A DNA stretch of 64,000 nt. Origin: Branchiostoma belcheri. Taxonomy: Eukaryota; Chordata; Leptocardii; Amphioxiformes; Branchiostomatidae. The notes beneath the pieces were generated by a model. The model had not been told where the DNA came from and searched no databases. It saw only the letters and a list, made by a program, of their open reading frames with translations. This document shows, piece after piece, positions 33,420 through 45,853 of this stretch. How positions within the stretch are numbered: position 1 is the stretch's first letter; the number at the start of each line of letters is the position of its first letter. The DNA lies in assembly GCF_001625305.1 (NCBI RefSeq), contig NW_017802379.1:7566412-7630411 (forward strand), read 5' to 3'. A program made the position numbers and the translations under genes.

Positions 33420-33770
33420 CCCTTGAACATCTAACTGTAAACATTATTTAAAACCATCTAGTGATGATGCTACTACTGTACTTGGTGGCAGAGAGTTATA
33501 ATCTACGATATTTCTAGGAAAAAAATAGTTTTTGAACAACTCAATCCCTGGTTGAAATTCTGGTACTTGAAGGCATGACTATTTATTTCTTGTTCTTTTC
33601 TGAGCTGGTGTTAGGTACTTGGTAGTTGGTACATCCACCAGTTTATTGGTTATTTTGTACATTATGCATAGTCTGGAAATTTCTCGCCTATCTTCCAGTG
33701 ACATCCTTTGTAGATTTGTTTCCATTTTTGTTAGTTTTTTGCGAGCAGTTACGGTTTGCAACTATAGGCT
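33420..33770 (-). mobile_element. LINE fragment (RT C-terminal end)
   Basis: Minus strand: SLEDRREISRLCIMYKITNK, then KYLTPAQKRTRNK, then (after a frame change) YFFPRNIVDYNSLPPS. This is the 'RR--ARL--MYKI ... FFPRTI--WNSLP' tail of CR1/L2-like LINEs. Confidence 0.75.
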
Positions 33771-33777
33771 TGCAAAA

Positions 33778-34144
33778 TTAAAGGCATCCGATGCAGTCTT
33801 TAGGGCTTGGAAACCCGATTTTTTCAAAGCCAATATTCTAGTCATTTATCTACATACTGAGCTGAAACAACATTATCGCAGTGTATATTGACCCTCATGG
33901 AGCAACAATTCCCAAAAATCTGGAGGGAAATGGTTATTGGAAGGACCCTGGGCTGATTTTTAGGGTACTTCCCAGAAAATAAAGGACTCATCTTTGGGCT
34001 TGTTTCTGCAGTTTTGAATGCGCAAAGTATGAAATGATGATTTAAATGTGCTATTGTGAAGCAGTATATGTCAACATCACAAAGATTGCCTTATTCAGAA
34101 TATTTCCAGTTTTGCTGCCCTGAAATCGTATTGGATGCCTTTAA
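33778..34144. mobile_element. Family D MITE, complete but diverged
   Basis: ttaaaggcatccgatgcagt at the left and gaaatcgtattggatgcctt at the right. The interior has gggctgatttttagggtac and tatgaaatgatgatttaaat. Confidence 0.78.
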
Positions 34145-34848
34145 AACTTCTGTCGTACTTTCCGTATTGGTATGGAAAGCAGTGCACTATATGACGCATC
34201 TTGTCTTCGATCGTGAAGCTGAGACCACTCACACAACCACTAGTGAAAAGCACGTATCGACCGGACAGTACGGACAAATCGTTGAATTACATTATAATGG
34301 CTAAAGACCCGCCGAAAGTCACCATGTGGCCTCTGTTTCCTGCTGTTTCTGTTGGATAAATGGCATGAATACGGCGCGTTTAAATCCAATAAACAGTACT
34401 TCAAACTAACGAATCGACCGAGGCTCGTTTTCACTGAGCTCTATACAGTTTGGCACTGTCCCAACCATGTCGTAACGCGGCGTATGGGCACAATATATAC
34501 TGCACGTAACATTTGTTACAACATGAAACATAGCTCTATGGGTGTTCTTTGACTATGCCTGCTGAGTCTGTGTGATCTAAAAAGACTGAACAGAAGGGCA
34601 ATTTTCTGTAGGGACATGTTTGAATTACTGTCAAACTATAGCTAAAGGCATGCAAAGCTGGAGATAACTGCAACACATGCATCATCGGGGAGCCAGATTG
34701 CGCTTGGCAGTTGTTTCGTAACAGGGGGGACTGGCGTGATCATATCATACTTGGTGAACCGTCACGATTCGGCTCAGTGTTGGCCTGAATATTGAGCTAT
34801 CTTTACTCTCAGTTGGTCACTAAAGCTGGCAAGTGAAGTTATTTGTAT
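34145..34848. other. No recognisable feature
   Basis: Short open frames on both strands, no motifs and no repeat ends. Confidence 0.4.
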
Positions 34849-34849
34849 C

Positions 34850-35155
34850 ATTCTACCACTGAATTGAGCCAAAGGCTATATCTAAACTTCCACTCTATGC
34901 AGAGCATAGGAGTGGTGCCCATCTCCATTTCCGTAGGCCTTGGGCAACACACAGTTGTGCAAGGCACTACAGCAGGGGGCTGGTCCGCTGGTAGTGCTGT
35001 GTGTTTGACCTTCCCACACTCTTTCTCATATGTGCTGAGTGCTAAGCAGAGAAAGAAGTGTGTACCATTTTTAAAGTCTTTGGCATGACCCGACCGGGTT
35101 TGAACTCACGACCTCCCGGTTACAAAGCGAGCATTCTACCAATTGAGCTATTGCA
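34850..35155 (-). mobile_element. tRNA-derived SINE
   Basis: Minus strand: agctcaattggtagaatgct (A box), ggtcgtgagttcaaaccc (B box) with a Thr-like TGT anticodon loop in a mispaired stem, then body gcactcagcacatatgagaa, ccctgctgtagtgccttgc and ggaaatggagatgggcacc. Confidence 0.8.
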
Positions 35156-35650
35156 CTATGTCTTCCATAGCTTATTGTTTATATATATGCAGTCTTCCTC
35201 CTAGATACCTGTATTCAAGATGAATATAAGTCTACTTCGTGAATATTATTTCATTAACACTGTCTGATACAGAAAAAAAGACTTGCCAAAGAAGAATATA
35301 CATGACATCATTTATTACAGAACGTATTACAAACATATTGACGAAAGTTTACATGTTGATAGTACCCTAACGTAACATACTTCGACCAGAATTTCGTTCA
35401 TGTTTCATAACAATCAATATCATCATTACAAAGAAGTACTTAGTACATGTACAATAGATGTATGCGGATATCTGTGGCTCCGGAATATATATATATATCT
35501 TATGTTATCAACAACATATACTTAAAATGGCGTTCTGTTGTTCTATTGGTTTATACAGGAGCATGAATAGTACTTCTTGTTATATGGCTTTTTATGGCAC
35601 AGAAATACTGATAATTTCATTGTATCAGGTGGAAAGAAGAAATTTATTAA
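35156..35650. other. No recognisable feature
   Basis: AT-rich spacer without recognised elements. Confidence 0.4.
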
Positions 35651-35654
35651 GAAC

Positions 35655-35925
35655 TAGAAAGGTAACATTAGCAAAGCAAATGCAAAAATTTTACCTTCGT
35701 ATATACGGTCTGCATTGTTATTCTTATTCAAACACATTCATATACATGGTGACAGGAATCTAAATCCCTCCTGCTATAAAATTGCAACATGATGTGACCC
35801 AACACTAGCTACCATGGTGACAGACGTCTGGTTCAGGTCATTGACCTTATTTGTTTGGAGAAGAAGAAGAGGAAGAAGAAACAGAGCAAAAACAATATGT
35901 TTCCTTCTGCGAAGGTAAACATGAT
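35655..35925 (-). mobile_element. Family E MITE, inverted
   Basis: Left aggtaacattagcaaagcaa, middle aaattgcaacatgatgtgac and ctaccatggtgacagacgtc, right ttccttctgcgaaggtaaac. It abuts the family F MITE that starts at 35935. Confidence 0.75.
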
Positions 35926-35934
35926 AAAGAGTAC

Positions 35935-36396
35935 ATCCCCTGTCACACATTCCGAACCTTCCCCCGAACACCAGCCGACCAAGGTTGGCTAAAATTCGGG
36001 AGTAGTCTGACCAGATTTAGGCCACGCCTCTACGTTTCAACAGGAATTGAATCGAATTGAGTCCAATTTGACCACCAAACTCGCCACGACATTCTCCCGA
36101 ACACCAGCCAACCTGCATCACCGAACCTCCCGTCCACATCCAAGTGTTTAACACATTGAAGCATTCGGCTAGTACAACCGAACACTAGCCGACAACAGCC
36201 AACCTTGCTCCCGACCTAACCATGGTTGAGGGAAGTTCGGCTAGTCTTCTGGGGGAGTTCTTACTCAAACAATTTCATATATGTTGTGACAGGAGTCTAA
36301 ATCCCTCCTGCTATTAAATTGCAACATGATGTAACCCAACACTAGTTACCATGACTAGTGTTCTGGGGGCCAAATTTATGAATGCGTGACAATGGC
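35935..36396. mobile_element. Family F MITE carrying a family E fragment
   Basis: tcccctgtcacacattccga at the left and gaatgcgtgacaatgg at the right, GCCGA-rich sub-ends (36170-36215). A piece of family E (gagtctaaatccctcctgct, acatgatgtaacccaac) sits at about 36250-36355. Confidence 0.75.
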
Positions 36397-36798
36397 TTAA
36401 CAGATTATATCTGTAAAGGATAGGAAAAGTCTTTAAAATAACACCTCACCAGTGTTAATATTCTGGCTCGTGGTTCTGTAAGCTGCTAACTCCTGATTGG
36501 TGTGGACCCAGGAGTAGTTATGTAACGGCGAATCGATGAGCCGTTAACTTCAATTTTATGGACTGCAATTTGAACAAACGCGTTTTTTACTATACGAGCT
36601 GGTGTCAATTACCTTGTAAATAAGAAGAATATAGCCTAATACATAATATAAATTTCGATTACATAATTCATTTTTGTACCTAGACATCATGTTATGAATG
36701 AATAAAATATTTGACAACAGGTGTTTTGTTGTTGTTGTTGTTTATATTGATATGTCTTGTCTGTTTTGAAAGTCTTGGTTAATTGTTGCGATGTTTGC
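36397..36798. other. 3' flank of the GPCR gene, no clear element
   Basis: On the minus strand this is the region after the GPCR stop and probably contains its 3' UTR. No AATAAA was found on that strand close to the stop. Confidence 0.4.
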
Positions 36799-38190
36799 TT
36801 AATGCATATGGTTGGTACATTTGCAACACATTCTTTTGATAATTTTGCGGAAAGCGTCTCTGAAATCTTTGTTGAACAGAGTGTAGATGAGCGGATTGAG
36901 CGCGCTGTTACAGTACCCTAACCACACGAAGAACCGAAACAGCAGTGGGGACAGTCTACAGGTAGTACAGACAGTTAGAACCAGGTACGAGACAAAGAAC
37001 GGAAGCCAACACATGACAAACGCACCCATGACAATCCCGATCACCATGGTCAGTCGTCTCTCTTTCGACAGGCGGATTCTCTGTCGGAGTTTCTCGTGTC
37101 GTTTCCTGCCTTCGTCGCGTTTTCTGCGCTTGCAGGCCCGCTGCAGCGCCATGGAGTTCCCGTTGGCGTCCCGGGGCACGGGGGTAGGGCTGGGGCGTAA
37201 CCCCGGGGTGGGGGTGGTGTTCCCTCCCTGATTGTCGTTACTAGCTTCGACTATGACCTGATCGTCCGGAGTTACCGGCTTTTCTCCAGGGGTAGGCGGA
37301 GAGACCGGGGGAGACAGCGGGGTTGAGTACGTGACCATCTCCTTGCCTTCCCCGTTCACCATGACCGTTTTAGGCTTGTCCTCGGTCGCGATGCCGTCCG
37401 CCCGCGACATGTTTTTGAAAAATCGCCCCATGATCTTGAACTTGGCGATCCCTACCGGTGACATGGAGGGCTTGTCGGTGTTGATAGGATAGGCGGCCGT
37501 CTGCATGGACGGGTGCCGCCTGACACGGGTCAGAGCCACGCTGAAGACCTTAATGTTCATGCCGAATACGATCGTCAGAGGGATGTAGAAAGATCCAATG
37601 GTGGAGTATAACACGTACCCTGGACTGTCGCTGTACTCACACTTCGGGTACAGGTCGGCGCTCTGTGGGACCTGAGCCTGCCAGCCGAACAGTCCGAACA
37701 GCGGCGGGAGGGAGATGACAGCGGACAGGACCCAGGCGGCGGCGATCATACAGCCGGCACGTTTGGAGTTGGTGTTCTTGAAGTACTGCACGGCCTGTGT
37801 GACGGACCAGTACCGGTCCACGCTGATCATGCACAGGTTCAGGATAGAGGCGGTGCAGGCGAAGACATCCAGGGCCAGGAACACCTCGCACATCACCCGT
37901 CCGAAGTACCAGTACCCCATGAGTTCGTTTACAAGAGCCGGTGGCATGATGACCAGCCCTACGGCCAGGTCGCTGATGGCCAGAGAAGCGATAAACCAGT
38001 TCTGGACCCGCTGGACTGACCGCTCCATGAACACAGCCATGCAGACCAGTACATTCCCCACGATCGTCAACAGTATAATTATCACAATGGTTATAGATAT
38101 AGCAGTTACCTCTCCAGTTGTGTACTGTAAGTTATACTCTGAAGTCCCATTCGTGCCTTCCGACTGGTCTTCTGGTGCAAAAATACCCAT
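36799..38190 (-). CDS. Alpha-2-adrenergic-like aminergic GPCR, intronless
   Basis: Rhodopsin-type receptor for a biogenic amine at the plasma membrane, 463 residues, one exon. Landmarks: N14 in NGT (glycosylation), GNVLV with N46 (1.50), D74 (2.50), NELMGYWYFG before C101, D108 (3.32, amine contact), DRY 125-127, W153, C184 in loop 2, S196/T197/S200 in TM5, P204, CWLPFF with W395 and P397, NPLIY 432-436, and a Cys-rich tail (CCKC) for palmitoylation. WYFG-CE-FLALDV, DRYWSVTQAV and FVWLGYCNSALNPLIYTLFN closely recall alpha-2 receptors. The third intracellular loop is long (about 155 residues), Pro-rich with SP/TP sites and a basic end, typical of Gi-coupled members. The start has a good Kozak context (GCG ATG G). 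Octopamine or tyramine specificity cannot be excluded. Confidence 0.95.
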   Translation of the reverse strand: MGIFAPEDQSEGTNGTSEYNLQYTTGEVTAISITIVIIILLTIVGNVLVCMAVFMERSVQRVQNWFIASLAISDLAVGLVIMPPALVNELMGYWYFGRVMCEVFLALDVFACTASILNLCMISVDRYWSVTQAVQYFKNTNSKRAGCMIAAAWVLSAVISLPPLFGLFGWQAQVPQSADLYPKCEYSDSPGYVLYSTIGSFYIPLTIVFGMNIKVFSVALTRVRRHPSMQTAAYPINTDKPSMSPVGIAKFKIMGRFFKNMSRADGIATEDKPKTVMVNGEGKEMVTYSTPLSPPVSPPTPGEKPVTPDDQVIVEASNDNQGGNTTPTPGLRPSPTPVPRDANGNSMALQRACKRRKRDEGRKRHEKLRQRIRLSKERRLTMVIGIVMGAFVMCWLPFFVSYLVLTVCTTCRLSPLLFRFFVWLGYCNSALNPLIYTLFNKDFRDAFRKIIKRMCCKCTNHMH

Positions 38191-38527
38191 CGCAGCAAAA
38201 ATCCGTACCTCACTGCTCCGTAACTCAAAGCAGAATACACTTGGTCAACGTGCTCGCACAAGGTCCAAATCCACGGTTAACTGTTGCATCCTTCTATAAG
38301 TCATTACTGATGACAACTGGCCTGCTCTTACTTGAAAACCGGTCTGAGTATCTGTAAGCTCCGTACAGACAGAATGGCTAATTTCGTCAGCAGCACGGAC
38401 CGTTCCTATTGCCAGATTGCCACGCCACCACCTGTCAATCATAGCTCCTAACGGACACGCCCCGGGCATGCGCCCTGGAGCATGGTACAGGCGTGCTTAA
38501 AGTAATTCACTGGGAGTCACGTCATTA
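38191..38527 (-). promoter_or_regulatory. Upstream region of the GPCR gene
   Basis: The 5' flank on the minus strand is moderately GC-rich near 38445-38490, with gggcgcatgcccggggcg, which is partly similar to an NRF1 site (inference). No TATA box is evident. A family A MITE begins 338 bp upstream of the start codon. Confidence 0.35.
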
Positions 38528-38950
38528 GGCCACAGCAAGTAAATTTTATGGATGACATCATCCGCAGACTACAAATCTAATGCGAGCGGGAAAAAAAAAC
38601 AAGACGGGCCGAAAAAACAAGGTTCCTACATTTTAAACTTTTGACTCAATCATTGTACAAATGGTTTTAATTCAGTGAGAACATCACATATACACAGCCA
38701 GCATCACATATCTCTGCTTCAAAGTAAGAAACAAAACATCAAATCAGAGCCTTTTCTTGTCTCCTCTCTTCATAGTTATCTGCCATCCACCTTCCGGCAT
38801 GGCAACAGACATATATATATGCATCTTTGCCCATTTTCAGCATGTTGACCACTGTCTGAAGGCAACGAAATTTCTTTTTTTTTCTGACCAAAATCAGGCG
38901 AAAATTAATACCCGCGCTGATGTCATCCATAAAAATTACTTGCTGTGGCC
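38528..38950. mobile_element. Family A MITE, complete with TTA duplication
   Basis: TTA|GGCCACAGCAAGTAA at the left and cttgctgtggcc|TTA at the right, with tatggatgacatcatccgca and gctgatgtcatccataaaaa inside. A tatata insertion sits near 38812-38822. Confidence 0.9.
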
Positions 38951-39240
38951 TTAGTGTCAAATAGCTGTCAGCTGCTTCTATCACTCCTTAGAGTGTAGTG
39001 ACCTAGGTCAGTGATAAAGAACACCGCTAGTCTAATCTTTTTAATCTCACATCGGATACGGGCAGAGAGAAATCTTTGACGAAGCTGCAAAAACTCCATG
39101 TTATTCAGTGTGCGTCGCTATTAGCATATTCTGAACATTTTGCTAGTCAAGCTGAGAGTGCAATGTTCCTTTTCAGTTACTTTCAGTTACTTTCGACATG
39201 TCTCAATAAATAGACTTTTAATTTCTTGTCTATCTTTTTT

Positions 39241-39535
39241 TAATATTAACGTGAATCAGCCCTATCCCATAGCATACTGATAAATATGAGGCAAAAATGC
39301 GATGTCAATATTAGAAAACGGTTGCTTTTTTTTCGTAGGCTGGTTCTAGATATTTATGGGCGGTATTCAAAACCTGAGAGATGCCTAACCAAGCTTGTTT
39401 TTTTTTGTCTATTTCAAACGATTCAAGTAGAAATGATGAAAATGTGGAGTAAATGTCAATATGGGACAGATTTCCTCGTTTCAGAATATTTTTTTATTTT
39501 GCCGCTAAAATTGCACTGGATGCCTTTGATGGCAC
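39241..39535. mobile_element. Family D MITE, left end missing
   Basis: gtgaatcagccctatcccat, aaaacggttgcttttttttc and ggctggttctagatatttat lead to the right end aaaattgcactggatgcctt. Confidence 0.72.
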
Positions 39536-39692
39536 CGTATTTGTGACTCCAACATGACAAGTTCAAAACATGATGTAATGGCGCATTTCTTCAAAGGCAG
39601 GAGGCACATCGTCCACCATCAAGACTTCATTTCACCGGCAACATCCCATTCCGACCTGCAACACCTCAACTCACTTAACCAAAGCGTACTAA

Positions 39693-40058
39693 GGCCATGT
39701 TGATTTGATTATATGGATGACATCCCCTGGGAACCCCAAAGCTGATGCGCGCGTGCGAATAAAAAAACTTTTGCAAAAAAAAGAGTTGCTTTCATTATGA
39801 AATCTACATGGTCATGAAGGTTGAACAAATGACACAGAGTATGGTATAGCGAATAATCTACTCTTCAAATTCATTTCTATACATTTTCGTATTTCTCATT
39901 CTACGACATTTGGATTTTTTGTGACTTGCGGCATATATTTGCTCATTTTGCAACTGTTTTGCACGATTTACAGTATGGCCGAAAACTTTTCTTTTGGAAA
40001 CGGCCGAAAATTCATATGCTAGCGTGGATGTCATCCATATAATCAAATCAACATGGCC
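39693..40058. mobile_element. Family B MITE, complete with TAA duplication
   Basis: TAA|GGCCATGTTGATTTGA at the left and tcaaatcaacatggcc|TAA at the right. tatggatgacatcccctggg and gatgtcatccatata are subterminal. Confidence 0.92.
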
Positions 40059-41522
40059 TAATTCATAACGTAGCGGCCATTATCAACCTACGGGTGTCCC
40101 CTGGTAGAAATGGCCACTTACAGGCACCCGGGTGTGTGGTTACGCCGAGATTAACAGGAGTTTTCACCGCCTATTATACACGACACACCGGGCTCATCAA
40201 TTCTCCATCTCTCTATCTTGTCTTGTCAGTTAGCCAGTTCCAAGAACCGTTTTAAAAGTCAATGTGCCGGGTAATTTTATTGCGTTTATCTTGTCACGTA
40301 GAAATTATTTATAAACGTTTCAATACGTCATTTGCTGACAATCGCTAGCTTTTCATGTTTCCATCAGCCCAAGGGTTATTTTACCGTGACGTCTGCGTAC
40401 TGCATTAACTTTGTTGGACAAAGAGGGACATCCTTGGCACATGATCGTGAATGTGCTACGTTGACGCAAGGAGGTTTAAAATCAAACTCCTTGGTTGACG
40501 CAATGGGTGTTTTGATCTTTGATGGTCCCTTTGTGTGAAAAAGACTTTCCACATGTTTGTTACCACACGCAAACCGAAACGTGACAACTTAAGTACCCTG
40601 GATTCACAAATTTAACCTTGGGTTTTGACACAGAAGACACGTGAGCATACAGATGCCTAAATATGCATAAAACATGCGTTGGTTAAACATATAAGCTATC
40701 TATGCAGCAGTGTATCTCTGAAACACGTACAGTCATTCACTTAAGCTTGTGATTGTAAAGAATATTGCAGATTTTTTTTTTCAAAATTATCATCAACACT
40801 TAACCTATACACTGTAGAAAGCTCTAGGTGAGATAACATTTTGTGTTGGATCTAAAGTTTTAAGTTTTAACTCTAAACATGTAACTACCAACACAGATGA
40901 GCTTCCATGATATCATCACTTATAATTTACACAATATCATGCACTGTCTCTTTCTAATAAAGTTTACCAAGAATGCCTACTATACTTGTTCTTCTACCTC
41001 TAGTTATTATAGTAGGCGGTAAAATTCTCCCAACGACATTGACATTGCTTATCTTCTTCCCGTATTTCTTTTCATTATGCAAACAGGGACTTTAAGATAC
41101 TCTCTTATTTTTATGAAGTACGCAACTCACGACCCTCACCTAATAACTATAGCTTGTACCGTTCATCAGTATATTGAATGTAGGAGGTGGATTTTCCCCG
41201 CTAAGACCTTGGCAGTGTTTCTTCTCTTCCCATATATCTTTCCATGATGTAGAATGCGAAGTTCAAGTAATATTCTGCGGGCGATGAAAGTTGAAGATAG
41301 AAGACTCCACGCCTACAGTAATCGTAGGAATCACAGCGTATGAGGCGATTCAGGAGTGATTTTCGAGGCTGATGGCATATTTATGGCCTGTTGTAATAAT
41401 CAGGAGTCGTAAATGAAGTCAACTTGGTCGATATATCATTGCGATAGAATTAGTATGTAGTATTACAGGGAGATTCCTCAGTCAGATTCCTTATTGATGG
41501 CAAGCAAAATGAAGCTGGTGAA
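40059..41522. other. No recognisable feature
   Basis: About 1.46 kb of unique-looking sequence, one of the few long stretches in the window without an identifiable repeat. No open frame with motifs and no splice-framed exon were seen. Confidence 0.45.
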
Positions 41523-42370
<848 letters not shown>

Positions 42371-42371
42371 A

Positions 42372-42780
42372 ATTTTATGGATGACAATGAGAATTAGATT
42401 TCTGCGGCTTTTCGTCCTGCCCTTGCACATTTATTTCTTTTGTATTATTTTGTATAATTTTTCATTATGTATGTATGTGTTAAATGAAAATAAATAAATA
42501 AATAAATAACATCAGGGCACGCATTGATTTTTGCCTGGTTTAAAAAACAGAGAATCACCTCCTCCGAGGCTCTGGCCTGGGTGCCATCTCCCATATTCCA
42601 TGGTAGCTAGCAACAGTAGGGAGCCGGCGGTAACTACGGAGGACGGATTTGTACTATCACAAATTCACAATACCAGATTTGTATTCCTGTGGTTTAGCAG
42701 CATTTTCTTGCCTGGAATTTTTTATCAGCCTGCAAGCACTATTTTGGGGGTCTTCAGAGGATGCCATCCATAAAATTCAG
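42372..42780. mobile_element. Family C MITE with a LINE tail inserted
   Basis: The left arm attttatggatgaca (42372-42386) is separated from the rest (catcagggcacgcattgatt, ctcctccgaggctctggcct, gaggatgccatccataaaat) by about 122 bp ending in (AATA)n. Confidence 0.72.
42387..42508 (+). mobile_element. LINE 3' tail with (AATA)n
   Basis: tttgtattattttgtataat, then a taaataaataaataaataa tail, a form common at CR1/L2 3' ends. It sits inside the family C MITE and so is younger than it. Confidence 0.55.
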
Positions 42781-43049
42781 TCGTAATTCTTAAAAAACGT
42801 TGAATAGAGCTTCGTGTTTATTTGGATTCACCACTGGTACAAGATAACGCAAGTGGGGGGGGGGCACCTTTGCAAGTTGCCCTCCCTGACGGACACTACA
42901 ATAAAATACAATATCAATACAATATCATACAATACACTTAAATGAATGAAGAATGGCTCAAACATACATTATATACAGTGTAATACATACATTAAACATC
43001 AATAACTAATGATAAAAACTATACGTGATACTAATGTTACTTGGAGTAT

Positions 43050-43246
43050 TGTTATAGATCAGAACCTTGCCTCTGTCTCCTCTCCATATCTATCTGCTAT
43101 TGACATCCATGTTCCAGCATGGTAACAGACATCTTTGCCCATTTTCGGCATGTCAGATAGCAAAAAAAAAATGTTTTTATTTACAAAATCAGGCGAAAAT
43201 CAATGCGCGCGATGATATCATACACACAAATTTACTTGCTGAGGCC
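43050..43246. mobile_element. Family A MITE fragment
   Basis: agaaccttgcctctgtctcc, tgttccagcatggtaacaga, caaaatcaggcgaaaatcaa and a right end of acttgctgaggcc. Confidence 0.7.
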
Positions 43247-44166
43247 CAAGGCCGAAGACCTAGGGAGGCACCGATACCCACACATCTGTGATACCAGCGG
43301 CGTCCTGATGTGAACCCAGTTCAATTGACATCGAGTTCTCAATAATTCTGCCTCTGCCAAATGAAAAGGCCAAATGGTACATCTGTCTGCTCAAGAACCG
43401 TGCCTTTGGGAATTCAAACGAGAACGTTTCAAGCTGGGTGACAGTGATGTGTGTCGCCTATAGAAGCTTTTAGTTGCATTTGATGATTAGGCTCGCAGAG
43501 TGTACTTTAAGTTATGAGGCTTAACGTCCAGTGTACAGCTTTCGGTAAGTGTGTTCTCCATCTTGTATTAGACTATTGCCGCCAAACGTATTTACGCTGT
43601 GCTTGAGTACAAATCCTTAAGGCCGTGGTGCGTGCGGGTGAAAAATCCCCATGTGATACCATAGACAGATCACATTGACAGAACACTTTGAGCAGATGGC
43701 ATCGATTGAGAAACCGACTCGATAAAACTCGGGACTGCATGGTCGTTACGATGAAGTTCTCAGGGTTTGTTTTTATGCTACTCATTAACCCTCGTACTAC
43801 AAGCTCCATCTGTTCTTGCATTTACAGCTGTTTTAAGAAGCGAGAAGAAGCAGAACCTGTACATATGTAGTTTGTACTACAGATATATTTTAGTCTACAA
43901 TCGCTATTTGCCGTGACCTGTACTTAGTTCGCAATTGAGCAAAAATGTACAATAAAGGTCTTTCATTCGATTTAACGGTTTCTCCACTCCAGAGACAAAC
44001 GAGCATGTAAAACTTAATCTTTCTCAAATACTTCTCATTGGAAGTGATGGTGCCTTGGTTCGATATTAACGATAGCATACGAGGTACTGTACATACAGGA
44101 ATCACGCACATGTGAAACGTTTAGTAAAATGAGTTTCTTTTGAGTTCCTTTTATGAATTACATCCA
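43247..44166. other. No recognisable feature
   Basis: Unique-looking sequence. Open frames (for example 43573-43821 minus) lack motifs. Confidence 0.4.
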
Positions 44167-44458
44167 CTTTTATGGATTATCATATTTTCAAAATTTCAAA
44201 ACAAAGAAGACGGAAATGTAAAAAAATTAGAATTTCTTTACATTTCCGTCTTCTTCGTTTGATTTTGGCACTCTACGACATTGGTATGGTTTTAAAATCT
44301 TTTTTCTTTTCAACTTACAGTATATATTTGCTCATTTTGCAACTGTTTTGTACGATTTACAGTATGGTTGAAAACGTTTTTTTTTTTGGAAACGGCTAAA
44401 AATTCATGCATGCGCGGATGTCATCCATGCTTGCGCGGTAATCAAATCAACATGGCCT
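44167..44458. mobile_element. Family B MITE, rearranged, with an 18-bp perfect hairpin
   Basis: The right arm is intact (gatgtcatccatg, atcaaatcaacatggcc|TTA). The left is replaced by an inverted piece of the interior, giving arms 44205-44222 and 44237-44254 (AGAAGACGGAAATGTAAA and complement) with a 14-bp loop. Confidence 0.75.
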
Positions 44459-45225
44459 TATGACAAAACACGTCGTGGACGATCATGCTGTTTCATGTTC
44501 TCACAGTTGTCCTCAACACGACCTCCTTCCGAACAAGCCAGACGTAATCAAACCTGAAGGCCATCGGAACCGATTAGCTTAGAAGAAGAAAGCAAACAAA
44601 GCCAGCTGTGTGTCCCAATCGATGGCCAACAGGGTTATCGGACGTGCAGTCGACAATGAGAAAGTGGAGACGACATTGGAAATGGGATTACGTAAAAGCC
44701 TATAACATCGGGTGATAGAACTGGGGTTGCGTAACGCATTATTCACCCCCCCCCCCCAAGAACTACAGATACTGTAATTGACTTTATGTTCACGGTAGCA
44801 AAATTTCGCGGTCTGAGAAAATGGACATGTTCACGGGACTATAAATTCACGGTGGAGACAGGTGCAGGAAAAAAAGTTATTTGTTAACTGTAATAATAAG
44901 TTAACTGTAGAGAAGTGACAGTGAAAACAGTACTGTGAAAACATCAGGAATTACAGTAACATATTCAGTCTTATCTGAATCACATGAGTTTCGAAAAGAA
45001 ATTGTATATAAACATTTTTGAAGATAATTGCACCCTCCTTTGACCACTGCATTTAAGGCGAAGTTTTCCGGATTTTGGTTTTTATATTATGGTCTCTCTG
45101 ACAACAAACGTGCAGATAAAACGTGATCTGTTTTCAACTCCTTCTCATAGGAGGTGATGATGCGATTCTAACGACAACGAACTTTCTTGGTCAGAACACG
45201 TTTTGACACTGCTAGGAAAGCAGAT
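44459..45225. other. No recognisable feature
   Basis: A C11 homopolymer near 44748 and nothing else of note. Confidence 0.4.
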
Positions 45226-45229
45226 ATTC

Positions 45230-45480
45230 TTCCTCCATACACCGTACCGTCCACGCCTAAATCTTCTTTTCTAGAACTACATCACTGTGGAACAAGCTCC
45301 CTTGTTAATGCTTCTTTCCCAAACGGGTACAACCTTAAACTTGTCAAGTCTAAGGTGAACAAATATCTGTCCCTTAATGTAACCCAAAACACGAGTGGTT
45401 CGTATGAGCCTTGTTTTGAGGTGAAGATTGAAGTAAAAACCATACGAGCTGAATTAAATGAACACATGAATAGACCATAG
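45230..45480 (+). mobile_element. LINE fragment (RT C-terminal end)
   Basis: Shifting frames give [11 protein letters not shown]-like (tctagaactacatcactgtg, gaacaagctcccttgttaat) and FPNGYNLKLVKSKVNKYLSL. Similar to the minus-strand fragment at 3880-4175. Confidence 0.65.
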
Positions 45481-45829
45481 ACATGAATAAATGAAATGAA
45501 TAGACGAATAACTCTTCAGACACCTTTCCAGACACCTCTTGAAATACCTCTTCAGAGAAGCCAAGGACAATATTCCTCATCTGACAGGTCGATTCTTCAG
45601 TCGGGTCATTCAAGGACAGACGGCCCAACTCACTCGCAATGTAATAACATTTATGTCCTGTTTGTCGGATTCATTGGTCCGCTACAAAGTACTGATGGGC
45701 AGGCAAAAGGGAAGCTTCGGCTTTTTATATCATATTTTATTTCAAGAATGTATTTCAGTCGATATCTATCAATGAATTATTTGTACTACTAAACGTTATC
45801 ACCAATTTTCAGGACGTTACCTCAAAAGT

Positions 45830-45853
45830 GGTCGGTTATTGGAATAACCGACC
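45830..45853. repeat. Perfect 11-bp hairpin with 2-bp loop
   Basis: GGTCGGTTATT then gg then its complement. GC-containing and tight, so it would be stable. It stands alone, without transposon ends or a T-tract. Confidence 0.85.

Noticed and set aside
35090-35155. Possible functional tRNA-Thr gene (TGT-like anticodon loop)
   Set aside because: The anticodon stem is mispaired and a SINE body follows directly, so it is a SINE head.
36887-38299. Plus-strand and alternative minus-strand frames over the GPCR
   Set aside because: They are shadows of the GPCR coding sequence; only the 463-residue frame has family motifs.
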